From contig JAGNLM010000003.1 in assembly GCA_017999615.1 (NCBI GenBank), positions 1 through 64,000 on the forward strand: a DNA stretch of 64,000 nucleotides, written 5' to 3'. This stretch comes from Gammaproteobacteria bacterium (lineage in GTDB: Bacteria > Pseudomonadota > Gammaproteobacteria > JAABTG01). The notes under the pieces were generated by a model, which worked only from the letters and a program-made list of their open reading frames with translations, searched no databases and was not told the origin of the DNA. The position numbers and the translations under genes are program-made. Shown one piece after another: positions 50,134-63,726 of the stretch (positions are counted from its first letter, which is position 1; every line of letters begins with the position of its first letter).

Positions 50134-50682
50134 CTAGCCCCTTGCGTCCCGCACCTTCGCGGCGAGGGCGCTCATCTGGTCCGCGACCAGCTTCGCGATC
50201 TCTTCGTCCACCAGGTTTCCGTCGGCGTCGAATCCGCCCGCGAAGGCGTTGGCGAACACCTCCGGCCTGGAGAGCGGCTGCAATTCCAGAACGACGCAGA
50301 CCTGGCGCAGGTGGTACTGCGCCCGTGACGTGCCCATGCCGCCGCCCGCGCCCAGGATGGCCGCGGGCTTGCCCGCGAGGACCGCGTTCTGCGGCTCGCG
50401 CGAGGCCCAGTCGAGGATGTTCTTCAGGGCCGGAGCCATCGAGTAGTTGTACTCGGTGCTGGCCAGCACGAAGGCCTGCGCCTCGGCCATCTGTGCGAGC
50501 ACGCGGCGCACTCCCGCGGGCTTCTCCGTGAGGTCCGGGTTGTAGAAGGGGACGTCGGAGAGTTCGGCGATCTCCATCGTCACGCCCTCCGGGAGGCGCG
50601 CCTGCGCGGCGCGCAGTAGCCCCCGATTCGTCGATTTCTGCCGCAGGCTGCCGGCGATGCCCAGTAGTCTCACTGCTGCCAC
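50134..50682 (-). CDS. NADPH-dependent FMN reductase (SsuE/ChrR-like flavodoxin fold)
   Basis: A 182-aa flavin reductase: 'LLGIAGSLRQKSTNRGLLRAA' (FMN phosphate loop), 'DVPFYNPDL', and 'STEYNYSMAPALKNILDWASR' with the family 'Y.y.(s/g).P..lKn..Dw' signature, then 'GAGGGMGTSRAQ'. Reduces quinones, chromate or azo compounds with NADPH; the specific substrate is open. The GTG at 50682 is chosen because GGAGGA is 6-7 nt upstream; an upstream ATG (50697) lies within that site. Divergent from otsA. Confidence 0.9.
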   Translation of the reverse strand: MAAVRLLGIAGSLRQKSTNRGLLRAAQARLPEGVTMEIAELSDVPFYNPDLTEKPAGVRRVLAQMAEAQAFVLASTEYNYSMAPALKNILDWASREPQNAVLAGKPAAILGAGGGMGTSRAQYHLRQVCVVLELQPLSRPEVFANAFAGGFDADGNLVDEEIAKLVADQMSALAAKVRDARG

Positions 50683-50861
50683 GGTGTCTTCCTCCATTCC
50701 GAGCGTTCTTGGTCTGTCGCGACGTCCGCGGCGAGTATCCGCGATCGACCCTTCGCAAGCCAGCGTGGCAGCGGACCCGGAATGCCGCGGGCCGCGCGGG
50801 ACCATCGGCCCGGACTTTGCTACCATGGCGCGCGAGACTTCGCGTCCCAGCGCCAGGATTC

Positions 50862-53093
50862 ATGAAGAACGTACTGCGTTTCGTCCTTCCTCTGCTCGTC
50901 GTTCTCGGCGTGCTCGCGCTGGTGGCGAGCATGCTTGCCGAGCGCCTGGCCATGCGTTGGGCGCTGCGCGATCTGGAGGCTCGCGATCACCTCATCGTGA
51001 ACACGCTGGCGACGAGTCTCGCACCGCTGCTCGTGGCGGAAGTGGAGCCCGCGGTGATCCGTACCGTGATGAGCCGCGCGACACGCGACGCGCGGCTGAT
51101 GGCGGTCGGGCTCTGCGGACCCGATGGCGCGGTGCGGATTGGCACCGAGCTCCTGCCGCGCGGGATGGACTGCCGGAACGCTCCGCGGCCCGGGGCCTCC
51201 AGGCGCGCGCTCGTGGAGCTCGACGCGGGCCCCGCGCACGTGATGGCGTTTCCCCTCGACCCGCAGCACCCGGAGCAGGCGGGCCTCATCCTGGTCCACG
51301 ACCTCAGCTATCTCACGAAACGGATCGAGGACGCGCACGGTTACGTCTTCCTGTTCTTCACCGTGCTGACGGGCCTCGTCTCGGTGGTGACGGTGGTGAT
51401 CGCACGCGTCAGCCTGCGCCGCTGGGTGAGCGCGGTGCGTGCGGCCATGACCCAGGTGGGAACGTCAGCGAGCGAGGCGCCCGCCGCGCCCGGTGAGATC
51501 CAGCCGATCCTGCAGGAGGTGCGCACGCTCGTGCGGGAGTTGAAAGGGGGTGTGCGCGAGCGTGACGACTCTCTGGTGAGGTGGGACCCGTCGGTGCTGC
51601 GGGAGGTGATCGATCGCGAGCTCGCCGGGGACGAGGTCATCGCGGTCTCCAATCGCGAGCCCTACATCCATGTGCGCGGAAAGGACGGCACCGTCGAGGT
51701 CCGGTTCCCCGCGAGCGGTCTGGTGAGCGCGCTCGACCCCGTGATGCGGGCCTGCGGGGGAACCTGGGTCGCCCACGGCAGCGGCGACGCGGACCGCGAG
51801 GCCGCCGACGAGCACGCGCGGGTGCGCGTGCCCCCCCAGGACCCCGCGTACACGCTGCGCCGGGTCTGGCTGAGCGCGAAGGAAGAGCAGGGCTACTACT
51901 ACGGCTTCGCCAACGAGGGGTTGTGGCCGCTCTGTCACCTCGCGCACGCGCGCCCGCAGTTTCGCAGCGAGGATTGGGAACAGTACCAGCGCGTGAATCG
52001 CCGCTTCGCGGACGCCGTGGTCGAGGAGTCGCGCAGCGACGACCCCATCGTGCTCGTGCAGGACTATCACTTCGCGCTGCTGCCGCGAATGATCCAGGAG
52101 CGGCTCCCGGCGTCGACCGTCATCACGTTCTGGCACATCCCCTGGCCGAACCCCGAGGCCTTCGCGATCTGCCCGTGGCGGGAGGAGATCCTCGAGGGCC
52201 TTCTGGGGAGCACGATCCTCGGTTTCCACACTCGTTTTCACTGCAACAACTTCATCGACACGGTGGACCGAACAGTCGAATCCCGCATCGACCGGGAATA
52301 CTCCAACATCTCGTACCGGGGGCGAACCACTCTCGTTCAGCACTACCCCATCTCGGTGGAGTGCCCCTCGCGCTGGCTGCAGGGACAGCCCTCGGTGCCC
52401 GAAGCACGCGTGCGGGTGCGGAACGCGAATGCCATGGCGAAGGACGTGCGCCTCGGCGTCGGCGTGGACCGTCTCGATTACACGAAGGGGATCGTGGAGC
52501 GTCTGCGGGCCGTGGAGCGGCTCCTGGACACCCACCCCGAGTGGGTCGGGCGCTTCTCCTTCGTGCAGATCGCGGCGCCAAGCCGCTCGGACATCGAGCG
52601 TTACCGCCGCTTCTCGGAGGAGGTCAGCGCGGTCGCCGGCGCCATCAACGAGCGCTTCGCGCGGCCCGGTTACGCCCCCGTGCACCTGCGGGTCGCGCAC
52701 CACTCCCCGCCCGAGGTGTTCGAGTATTATCGCGGCGCGGACCTCTGCTTCGTGAGCAGCCTGCACGACGGCATGAACCTGGTCGCCAAGGAGTTCGTGG
52801 CGGCGCGCGACGACGAGCAGGGCGTACTGCTGCTCAGCCTGTTCACCGGGGCCTCACGCGAGCTCCCCGAGGCGCTGGTCGTGAACCCCTACGACACGGA
52901 CGAGTGCGCGCGAGCGCTCCATCGGGCGCTCGTGATGACGCCCGAGGAGCAGCGCAGCCGCATGCGGCGCATGCGGGGGTACGTGCGCGAGTACAACATC
53001 TACCGCTGGGCGGGTCGCATGCTGATGGACGCCGCTCGGATCCGCGCGCGCAACCGGCTCCTCGTGCGCTTGCCCGAGCTCTCCGCCGAGTAG
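50862..53093 (+). CDS. otsA: Trehalose-6-phosphate synthase with an N-terminal membrane sensor-like region
   Basis: A 743-aa fusion. Residues 1-250 have two membrane helices (~5-25 and ~165-190) flanking a ~135-aa periplasmic domain, followed by a HAMP-like coiled linker. Residues ~250-743 are a GT20 glycosyltransferase: '[15 protein letters not shown]', '[16 protein letters not shown]', '[17 protein letters not shown]' and '[19 protein letters not shown]', with UDP-glucose and Glc-6-P contacts conserved. It makes trehalose-6-P, which the next gene product dephosphorylates. Typical OtsA has only the GT20 part, so membrane attachment suggests regulation by an external signal. Confidence 0.9.
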   Translation: MKNVLRFVLPLLVVLGVLALVASMLAERLAMRWALRDLEARDHLIVNTLATSLAPLLVAEVEPAVIRTVMSRATRDARLMAVGLCGPDGAVRIGTELLPRGMDCRNAPRPGASRRALVELDAGPAHVMAFPLDPQHPEQAGLILVHDLSYLTKRIEDAHGYVFLFFTVLTGLVSVVTVVIARVSLRRWVSAVRAAMTQVGTSASEAPAAPGEIQPILQEVRTLVRELKGGVRERDDSLVRWDPSVLREVIDRELAGDEVIAVSNREPYIHVRGKDGTVEVRFPASGLVSALDPVMRACGGTWVAHGSGDADREAADEHARVRVPPQDPAYTLRRVWLSAKEEQGYYYGFANEGLWPLCHLAHARPQFRSEDWEQYQRVNRRFADAVVEESRSDDPIVLVQDYHFALLPRMIQERLPASTVITFWHIPWPNPEAFAICPWREEILEGLLGSTILGFHTRFHCNNFIDTVDRTVESRIDREYSNISYRGRTTLVQHYPISVECPSRWLQGQPSVPEARVRVRNANAMAKDVRLGVGVDRLDYTKGIVERLRAVERLLDTHPEWVGRFSFVQIAAPSRSDIERYRRFSEEVSAVAGAINERFARPGYAPVHLRVAHHSPPEVFEYYRGADLCFVSSLHDGMNLVAKEFVAARDDEQGVLLLSLFTGASRELPEALVVNPYDTDECARALHRALVMTPEEQRSRMRRMRGYVREYNIYRWAGRMLMDAARIRARNRLLVRLPELSAE

Positions 53094-53140
53094 AGACCGG
53101 CGCGGCCCGAATCCTCTTCAGGCCACTTCAGGGGGTATCC

Positions 53141-53956
53141 ATGCTTGCACTGCGTCAGGGATTGAGCCTCAGCGAACTCTTCCGCAAGCTGCGTGGTGCG
53201 GCGAATCGCGCGTTGCTGCTGGACTACGACGGCACGCTCGCGCCCTTTCACGTGGACCCGGCGAAGGCGGAACCCTACCCCGGGGTCCCGGAGGCCCTGC
53301 GCACGATCCTGTCTGCGGGGCACACCCGGCTGGTGATCGTGACCGGCCGGGCGCGCCGGGACCTGATGCCCCTGCTCCGGCTCGACCCCCTCCCGGAGGT
53401 CTGGGGGTCCCACGGCTGGGAGCCGGCCGCGACGGCGGAGCCTGCGCCGACGGCGGAGATCCACGCAGCGGGCCGGGCGGCGCTGTCGGACGCCGCCGCG
53501 CTCGCGCCGCAGCTCGAGGCGCTGCGTGCGCGGATCGAGCTGAAGCCCTCGGGTCTCGCCGTGCACTGGCGGGGTCTTCCGGAGGAGGGTGCAGCGGCCA
53601 TCCGGGTCTTTCTGGAGGCGCGCTGGGCGGCGCTCGACCTCGGGCGGGGCCTCGACTGGTGCGACTTCGACGGCGGGGTCGAGCTGCGGCTGCCCGGGCG
53701 GGACAAGGGTCTGGTGGTCGACCGGATCCTCGGGGAGATGGGGCCGGACACCGTCGCGGCCTACCTCGGCGACGACCTGACGGACGAGGACGCCTTCCGC
53801 GCGATCCGGGGCAAGGGCGCAGGCATCCTGGTGCGCAAGGAATTCCGGCCGACTGCGGCGGACTTCCTCCTGGAGCCGCCGGAGGACGTCCTCGACTTCC
53901 TGGCGCGCTGGGACGAGGCCGCCGGCGGCGGGGAGGAGGCTTCGGGGCGGACGTGA
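53141..53956 (+). CDS. otsB: Trehalose-6-phosphate phosphatase
   Basis: A 271-aa HAD-superfamily enzyme that dephosphorylates trehalose-6-P. Motif I 'LLLDYDGTLAPF' (nucleophile Asp near 29) is intact, motif II is in 'VIVTGRARRDL', and the metal motif IV is 'AYLGDDLTDEDAF'. A cap domain ('SHGWEPAATAEPAPTAEIHAAGRAAL') contains a short Ala-rich tract. The ATG at 53141 begins 47 bp after otsA, so the two form an operon; the sequence 'CAGGGGGTATCC' supplies the ribosome-binding site. Convergent with malQ. Confidence 0.92.
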   Translation: MLALRQGLSLSELFRKLRGAANRALLLDYDGTLAPFHVDPAKAEPYPGVPEALRTILSAGHTRLVIVTGRARRDLMPLLRLDPLPEVWGSHGWEPAATAEPAPTAEIHAAGRAALSDAAALAPQLEALRARIELKPSGLAVHWRGLPEEGAAAIRVFLEARWAALDLGRGLDWCDFDGGVELRLPGRDKGLVVDRILGEMGPDTVAAYLGDDLTDEDAFRAIRGKGAGILVRKEFRPTAADFLLEPPEDVLDFLARWDEAAGGGEEASGRT

Positions 53957-54014
53957 GCCCGGACGTGATTCCCGGGGCGCCGGCAGGGCGCAGGCGCCGC
54001 GGTCGACCGTCCCG

Positions 54015-55577
54015 TCAGCGGTAGCGCTCGCGCAGCCGCCGCACCGAACGGGCCAGCTCGTCACTCAGGCCGTCCGGCGGCAGCCGCCACCCCCAGTTGC
54101 CCGCGAGGCGGGCCGGGTCGTTCATGCGGGCGCGGCCATCCAGCACCAGCAGGTCCTGCATGGGGAGGACGGCGACCCGGGACCGGCAGGCGACCGCCGC
54201 CTCGATGAGGGACCAGACCACGGTGCCCACGGGGGCCTCGGGGTGGAACTGGTAGTAGCGGGCGACCTCGGCCCGGGTCTCCGGCCCCAGCTTCTCCCAC
54301 CAGCCGGCGAGCGTGTCGTTGTCGTGGGTTCCCGTGTAGGCGAGGGACTCCTCGGGGAACACGTCCGGGCGGTGCGCGTTGTGCGGCAGGCCGTCGAAGC
54401 CGAACTGCAGGATCCTCATGCCGAAGAGTCCGTTGCGCTCGCGCAGTTCGTGCACCGCCTCGTCGAGCGTGCCCAGGTCCTCGGCCACGAAGGGCCTCTG
54501 CGGAAAGCTGGCGGCGAGCGCGTCGAAGAAGGGCTGACCGGGTCCCGCCACCCAGCGCCCGGTGCGCGCGTCGGTGGCCTCGGGGGGGATCTCCCAGTAG
54601 GCCGAGAGCGCCCGGAAGTGGTCGATGCGGACGATGTCGTTCAGGTCGATGCAGCGGCGCAGCCGGGCGATCCACCAGGAATACCCGTCGCGCCCCATCC
54701 GCCGCCAGTCGTAGATGGGGTTGCCCCAGAGCTGGCCCGAGGCGCTGAAGTAGTCGGGCGGCACGCCCGACTGCGCCCGCATGCGCCCTTGCCGGTCGAG
54801 CCGGAACTGCTCGCGGTAGCGCCACACGTCGGCGGAGTCGTGGTGCACGTAGATCGGAAGGTCGCCGAGGACCCGGATCCCCTTGCCGTTGGCGTAGCGC
54901 TTGAGCTCGTGCCACTGCCGGTCGAAGAAGAAGAGCAGCGCCTCCCAGGCCTCGATGGGGTGGGCGAGGAGGCTCCGGCTCTTCTCCAGGGCGCCGGGGT
55001 CGCGCCGGCGCAGCCCGGGCTCCCAGGACCACCAGGGCGTGTCCTGGCGCAGCTGGCCCAGGGCGAAGAAGTGCGCGGTGTGCTCGAGCCACGCCTCGCG
55101 CTCCCGGAAGGCCTCGAAGGCGTCGCGCCAGGGGTGTCGGGGCCGGGCGAGGAGGGCCTCGGCCGCCGCCAGCAGCTGGGGCAGCTTGTGCTCCGCGAGC
55201 CGGGCGAAGGGGACGCGCGCGTCGCGCGGTCCCGGGTGCAGGGCGGGCTCCGGAAGCAGGCCCGCCTCGCAGAGGAGCTCGAGGTCCACGAGCCACGGGT
55301 TCCCGGCAAAGGCTGAGGAGCTGAAGTAGGGGGAGTCGTGCAGGCCGTTCGGGGTGAGGGGCAGGATCTGCCAGAGGCTCACGCCCGCCTGCTCCAGCCA
55401 GTCGACGAAGGCGTAGGCCCCGCGCCCGAGCGTGCCCACGTCCTCCCGGTTGCAGAGGGACGTGGGGTGGAGCAGCACCCCGAGCTCCCGGCGGGGGAAG
55501 AGGGCGGGCCTTGCGGGCGCAGTAGCGGCCGGCGGCATGGCGGGGCGGTTGGCAGGACGGCTGGGGGTCGGTGGCAT
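54015..55577 (-). CDS. malQ: 4-alpha-glucanotransferase (amylomaltase)
   Basis: A GH77 enzyme of 520 aa that transfers maltosyl units between alpha-1,4-glucans. The catalytic Asp is in 'IVRIDHFRALSAYWEIP', the acid Glu in 'FVAEDLGTLDEAV' and the third Asp in 'YTGTHDNDTLAGW', all conserved. Opening 'GVLLHPTSL' and 'WQILPLTPNGLHDSPY' are family hallmarks. The N-terminal Pro-rich segment is poorly conserved; the start may be the ATG at 55538. No Shine-Dalgarno is seen for either. Divergent from treS; shares a short promoter region of 12-bp repeats. Confidence 0.92.
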   Translation of the reverse strand: MPPTPSRPANRPAMPPAATAPARPALFPRRELGVLLHPTSLCNREDVGTLGRGAYAFVDWLEQAGVSLWQILPLTPNGLHDSPYFSSSAFAGNPWLVDLELLCEAGLLPEPALHPGPRDARVPFARLAEHKLPQLLAAAEALLARPRHPWRDAFEAFREREAWLEHTAHFFALGQLRQDTPWWSWEPGLRRRDPGALEKSRSLLAHPIEAWEALLFFFDRQWHELKRYANGKGIRVLGDLPIYVHHDSADVWRYREQFRLDRQGRMRAQSGVPPDYFSASGQLWGNPIYDWRRMGRDGYSWWIARLRRCIDLNDIVRIDHFRALSAYWEIPPEATDARTGRWVAGPGQPFFDALAASFPQRPFVAEDLGTLDEAVHELRERNGLFGMRILQFGFDGLPHNAHRPDVFPEESLAYTGTHDNDTLAGWWEKLGPETRAEVARYYQFHPEAPVGTVVWSLIEAAVACRSRVAVLPMQDLLVLDGRARMNDPARLAGNWGWRLPPDGLSDELARSVRRLRERYR

Positions 55578-55585
55578 CGCGGGTT

Positions 55586-55621
55586 GGCTGGCGGGTCAGC
55601 TGGCGGGTCGGCTGGCGGGTG
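55586..55621. repeat. Three tandem 12-bp units between malQ and treS
   Basis: GGCTGGCGGGTC / AGCTGGCGGGTC / GGCTGGCGGGTG. They fill the centre of the 105-bp divergent spacer, directly upstream of the treS promoter box TATACT. Confidence 0.8.
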
Positions 55622-55637
55622 AGGGTCCGGCAGCCAG

Positions 55638-55643
55638 TATACT
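55638..55643 (+). promoter_or_regulatory. TATACT -10 box of treS
   Basis: TATACT stands in GC-rich DNA ~40 bp upstream of the treS ATG. No -35 consensus is apparent at 17 bp, where the 12-bp repeats end; an activator binding there would be consistent, but this is inference. Confidence 0.4.
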
Positions 55644-55682
55644 GGGGGGCTTGCGTCGTCCGCCGGACCGAGAGGAGCCGCC

Positions 55683-59027
<3,345 letters not shown>

Positions 59028-59072
59028 CCGGGGCCCCCCGTGAGGGGGAGCCCCGGCCCCGGCGCGTGGACT

Positions 59073-59078
59073 TATAAT
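59073..59078 (+). promoter_or_regulatory. TATAAT -10 box of the transporter gene
   Basis: A consensus -10 hexamer in a 46-bp GC-rich surrounding, 51 bp upstream of the start of the gene at 59129. No clear -35 at 17 bp, so strength is uncertain. Confidence 0.4.
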
Positions 59079-59128
59079 TCACCCGCGTGACATCCCACGC
59101 GCGACACGCGACCGAGCGGAGAGCCCCG

Positions 59129-60105
59129 ATGCAAGCCGTCTTCGCATTCATGCGCAACAACCTCACCTGGCTCGTCATCGTGGCGATGGGGCTCGGGCTG
59201 CTGAAGGGGCACTTCGCGCCGATGGAGTTCTCGCGCCTCATCTGCGCGACGGCGGCCTTCATCATGCTCTATCCGGTGATGGTGAATTTCCGCCTCGAAG
59301 AGGGCTTCAAGAACATCGGCGGCGTGGGCCGCATCCTCGCGCTGACGCTCGGCGTGAACTTCGTGATCTCGCCGCTCCTGGCCGCGCTCGTCGCGTGGGC
59401 CATGCTCGGCTCCCAGCCGCTCGCCGCCGCGGGGCTCCTCCTCATCGGGGCGGTGCCCTCGAGCGGGATGGCCATCGGTTGGCTGAACCAGTTCAAGGCG
59501 AACGTGCACCTGGGGGTCGTGCTCGTGGCGGCGAACATCCTCGCCACCTTCGTCATCGTGCCGCTCCTGATGCCCGTGGCCCTCGAGCACCTGTTCCGCG
59601 CGGACATCGAGGTCGGCTCGCTCGTCATCATCGAAAAGCTCGGGTTCGTCATCCTGATCCCGCTCACGCTCGGCTGGCTGACCCGCGTGGTGCTGCAGCG
59701 GATGGGCCGCGGCGACCTCCCCGCGAAGAACCGGGAGACCCTGAACGGCGTGGCGAACTTCGGCATCCTGCTCGTGATGTTCCTCATCATGAGCCTGACC
59801 GACAGCCAGTCGGTGCTCTCGCACCCCCACGTGGCCCTGCTCTCGGTGCCCGCGGTCGCGGCCTACTACGCGGTGATGTACTTCGTCGTGACTCGTGTCA
59901 TCCGCCACGCGCTCGCGCCGGGCGAGGCGCTGCCGTTCTTCGTGACGACGTTCCTGCGCTTCCACATCATCAGCCTCGGCATCACGATCGCGGCCTTCGG
60001 CGAGATCGAGAACGGGATCTTCGCCTCCGTCCCGATCATCGTCGGTCTCCTGATGCAGCCGGCGCTCGCCTCAGCGCTCGGCCGCCGGCTCGCGCGCCAG
60101 GCAAC

Positions 60106-60109
<4 letters not shown>
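59129..60109 (+). CDS. BASS/ACR3-family membrane transporter
   Basis: A 326-aa protein of nine to ten membrane segments from the bile acid:sodium symporter superfamily. 'GAVPSSGMAIGWLNQFKANV' and 'NFVISPLLAALVAWAML' resemble the ACR3/ArsB arsenite permease subgroup more than bile-acid transporters, but the Cys and Glu residues that define Acr3 are not clear to me. No arsenic regulator is close. The ATG at 59129 has GGAGAG upstream; the product ends 'ARQAT'. It overlaps convergently with nspC by 4 bp. Confidence 0.75.
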
Positions 60110-61278
<1,169 letters not shown>

Positions 61279-61334
61279 GGAGGGACCGTTTCCTCGCGCG
61301 GTCGCCGCTTCCCTGCGGCGGGACCGCGGAAATC

Positions 61335-62540
61335 TCAGACCGGGAGCGGCCCCTCGGGCGCGGTCTCCACCCAGGGCAGGCCCCACTTGCCCACCTCGTG
61401 CATGAACGGGTCGGGGTCGAACTGCTCCACGTTCCACACCCCCGGCTTGCGCCAGCGCCCCTCCACCAGCAGCTTCGCGCCGAGCATCGCCGGCACCCCG
61501 GTGGTGTAGGAGATCGCCTGGGAGCGCACCTCGCGGTAGGCCTCCGCGTGGTCGCTCACGTTGTAGACGTAGTAGCGCTTGAATTTCCCGTCCTTGACCC
61601 CTTCGATCCAGCAGCCGATGTTGGTCTTGCCGGTGTAGTTCTTGCCGAGCGTCTCGGGCTTCGGCAGCACCGCCTTCAGGAACTGCAGCGGGACGATCTC
61701 CTTGCCCTCGAACAGGATGGGCTCGATGGAGGTCATGCCCACGTTCTGCAGCACCTCGAGGTGGGTGAGGTACGGCTTGCCGAAGGTCATCCAGAAGCGG
61801 ATCCGCTTCAGGCCCTTGAGGTGTTTCACGAGGGACTCGAGCTCCTCGTGGTACATCAGGTACATGTCCTTCTCGCCGCACTCGGGGAAGTCGAAGGGCG
61901 TGTGCACGGAGAGCGGGTCGGTGTAGACCCACTTCCCTTCCTCCCAGAACTTGCCGCGCTGGGTGATCTCGCGGATGTTGATCTCGGGGTTGAAGTTGGT
62001 CGCGAACGCCTTGCCGTGGCTGCCCGCGTTGCAGTCCATGATGTCGACGGTGTGGATCTCGTCGAAGTGGTGCTTCTGGGCCCAGGCGCAGTAGATGTTG
62101 GTCTGGCCCGGGTCGAAGCCGCAGCCGAGGATCGCGGTGATGCCGGCCTGCTCGAATCTCTTGCGGTACGCCCACTGCCACTTGTACTCGAACTTCGCCT
62201 TGTCCGGCGGCTCGTAGTTCGCGGTGTCGAGGTAGTGCACGCCGGTGGCGAGGCAGGCCTCCATGATCGCCAGGTCCTGGTAGGGCAGGGCCACGTTGAT
62301 CACCACCTCCGGCTTGAACGACTCGATGAGCGCAATGGTGTTCTTCGGGTCGTCGGCGTCGAGGCTCGCGGTCCTGACGACGCGGCGCTGCAGCTTCTTC
62401 ACGTCGCGTGCGATGGCCTCGCACTTGGACTCGGTGCGGCTGGCGAGCAGGATATCGCTGAAGGTGTCCCGGGCCTGGGCGCACTTGTGCGTCACCACGC
62501 CGCCCACCCCGCCGGCACCGATGATGAGGACTCGCGACAT
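61335..62540 (-). CDS. Carboxynorspermidine dehydrogenase (saccharopine dehydrogenase-like)
   Basis: A 401-aa NAD(P)H-dependent reductase: 'RVLIIGAGGVGGVVTHKCAQ' (Rossmann loop), 'VVINVALPYQDLAIMEACLATGVHYLDTANYE', 'TAILGCGFDPGQTNIYCAWA' and a C-terminal catalytic domain. The set is typical of CANSDH, which condenses diaminopropane or putrescine with aspartate semialdehyde. With nspC 56 bp downstream it forms the norspermidine/spermidine pathway; polyamines of this type affect biofilm formation in some bacteria. Good AAGGAG 8 nt upstream of the ATG. Confidence 0.92.
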   Translation of the reverse strand: MSRVLIIGAGGVGGVVTHKCAQARDTFSDILLASRTESKCEAIARDVKKLQRRVVRTASLDADDPKNTIALIESFKPEVVINVALPYQDLAIMEACLATGVHYLDTANYEPPDKAKFEYKWQWAYRKRFEQAGITAILGCGFDPGQTNIYCAWAQKHHFDEIHTVDIMDCNAGSHGKAFATNFNPEINIREITQRGKFWEEGKWVYTDPLSVHTPFDFPECGEKDMYLMYHEELESLVKHLKGLKRIRFWMTFGKPYLTHLEVLQNVGMTSIEPILFEGKEIVPLQFLKAVLPKPETLGKNYTGKTNIGCWIEGVKDGKFKRYYVYNVSDHAEAYREVRSQAISYTTGVPAMLGAKLLVEGRWRKPGVWNVEQFDPDPFMHEVGKWGLPWVETAPEGPLPV

Positions 62541-62668
62541 GTCGATTCTCCTTGCGCAGATGGCGCTTTATAGCACTGTGTCCGCCGCGGGGCGACGCCC
62601 GGTCCCCGGGTGTGGCCGGAATGGCTTATCCTTTCCACTCCACCCAGGCGGAAGCGCGAGATAGTCTG

Positions 62669-63580
62669 ATGAATCCATATGAAATTCTGGGGTCCCTGAT
62701 CCAGAACGGGATGGGCGCGTCGTCGGGACGCCTGAATCACTCCCTCGGTAACGAGGGCCTCGGCGGGGGGGGCGGGTTCCCCGGCGCCGGGTCGGGGGCA
62801 GGGTACGGTGGCGGCGGGATGCCGGGTGCGGGCGGTGGGTTGTTCGACATCCTCGGCAAGGTGCTCGGCGGCGCGAGCGCCGCACCCTCCGCGGCGCCCT
62901 CGCGCCCGAGCTTTCCTGGCGGTGGGTTCCCGGGCGGCTCCGGGGCATCCAGCGGGGGCGGTGCGGGCCCGACGGCGGAGGTCCTGAAACAGGTGGCCGG
63001 GGCCATCCTGGGCGGATCCGGGGGCTCGGGCGCGAACGCGACCGGCGCGGGAGCCATGGCGGTGCTGGCGGGCCTCGCGGCGAAGGCGCTGGCCGCCTCC
63101 CGCGCGAGCAGCGCCGCGGCGCCGCGGTCCCCGGCGCCCCAGGCACAGGCCCAGGCCGAGAGCGAGGACAGCCTCGCCGCGGTGCTGGCGGGCCTGCGCA
63201 AGGCGGCCAACCCCCAGGAGGAGACGCTGGTCCAGGACATCGCCGCGCTCACCGTGCGGGCGATGCTGAACGCCGCGAAGGCCGACGGGCGCATCGACGA
63301 GGGCGAGGCCCAGCGGCTGGTGGGCAAGCTCCAGGAGGACGGACTCACGGCGGAGGACGAGCGCTTCCTGCGGGAAGAGATCCGCAAGCCCATGGAGACC
63401 GACGCGATCGTGCGCGCGGCGCGCACCCCCCAGGTGGCCGCGCAGATCTACGCGGCGTCGGTTGTCGCCATCGAGGCCGACACGGACGTGGAGCGCCGTT
63501 ACCTCCAGGACCTCGCGGCAAGGCTCGGCCTGAACCAGCAGGCCGTGGCGTACGTGCACCGCTCGCTCGGGATGGCCTGA
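62669..63580 (+). CDS. DUF533/TerB-like inner-membrane-associated protein
   Basis: A 303-aa protein. The N-terminal third is glycine-rich and low complexity ('GGGGFPGAGSGAGYGGGG'); residues ~110-150 are helical and the C-terminal half matches DUF533 (YebE): 'VQDIAALTVRAMLNAAKADGRIDEGEAQRL', 'EEIRKPMETDAIVRAARTP' and 'AASVVAIEADTDVERRYLQDLA'. The TerB-like helical bundle has acidic clusters suited to metal binding. Function of DUF533 is unknown. The ATG at 62669 fits the family start; ribosome-binding site weak. Repeats and an opposite-strand gene follow. Confidence 0.88.
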   Translation: MNPYEILGSLIQNGMGASSGRLNHSLGNEGLGGGGGFPGAGSGAGYGGGGMPGAGGGLFDILGKVLGGASAAPSAAPSRPSFPGGGFPGGSGASSGGGAGPTAEVLKQVAGAILGGSGGSGANATGAGAMAVLAGLAAKALAASRASSAAAPRSPAPQAQAQAESEDSLAAVLAGLRKAANPQEETLVQDIAALTVRAMLNAAKADGRIDEGEAQRLVGKLQEDGLTAEDERFLREEIRKPMETDAIVRAARTPQVAAQIYAASVVAIEADTDVERRYLQDLAARLGLNQQAVAYVHRSLGMA

Positions 63581-63629
63581 GCGGAGCGCACACACCGCGG
63601 CGGCTCGGGCCCCGGGCCGCGCCGCCGCG

Positions 63630-63719
63630 GCGCCTCTCAGGGCGCCTCTCAGGGCGCCTCGATGGGTGCCTCTCAGGGCGCCTCGATGGGTGCCTCTCAG
63701 GGCGCCTCGATGGGTGCCT
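63630..63719. repeat. Tandem 12-bp repeat with two alternating variants
   Basis: Seven and a half 12-bp units: GCGCCTCTCAGG (twice), then GCGCCTCGATGG and GTGCCTCTCAGG in alternation, giving a 24-bp higher-order period. They occupy the gap between the convergent DUF533 gene and the minus-strand gene that leaves the window; no terminator stem is visible. Confidence 0.9.
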
Positions 63720-63726
63720 TAACGCC

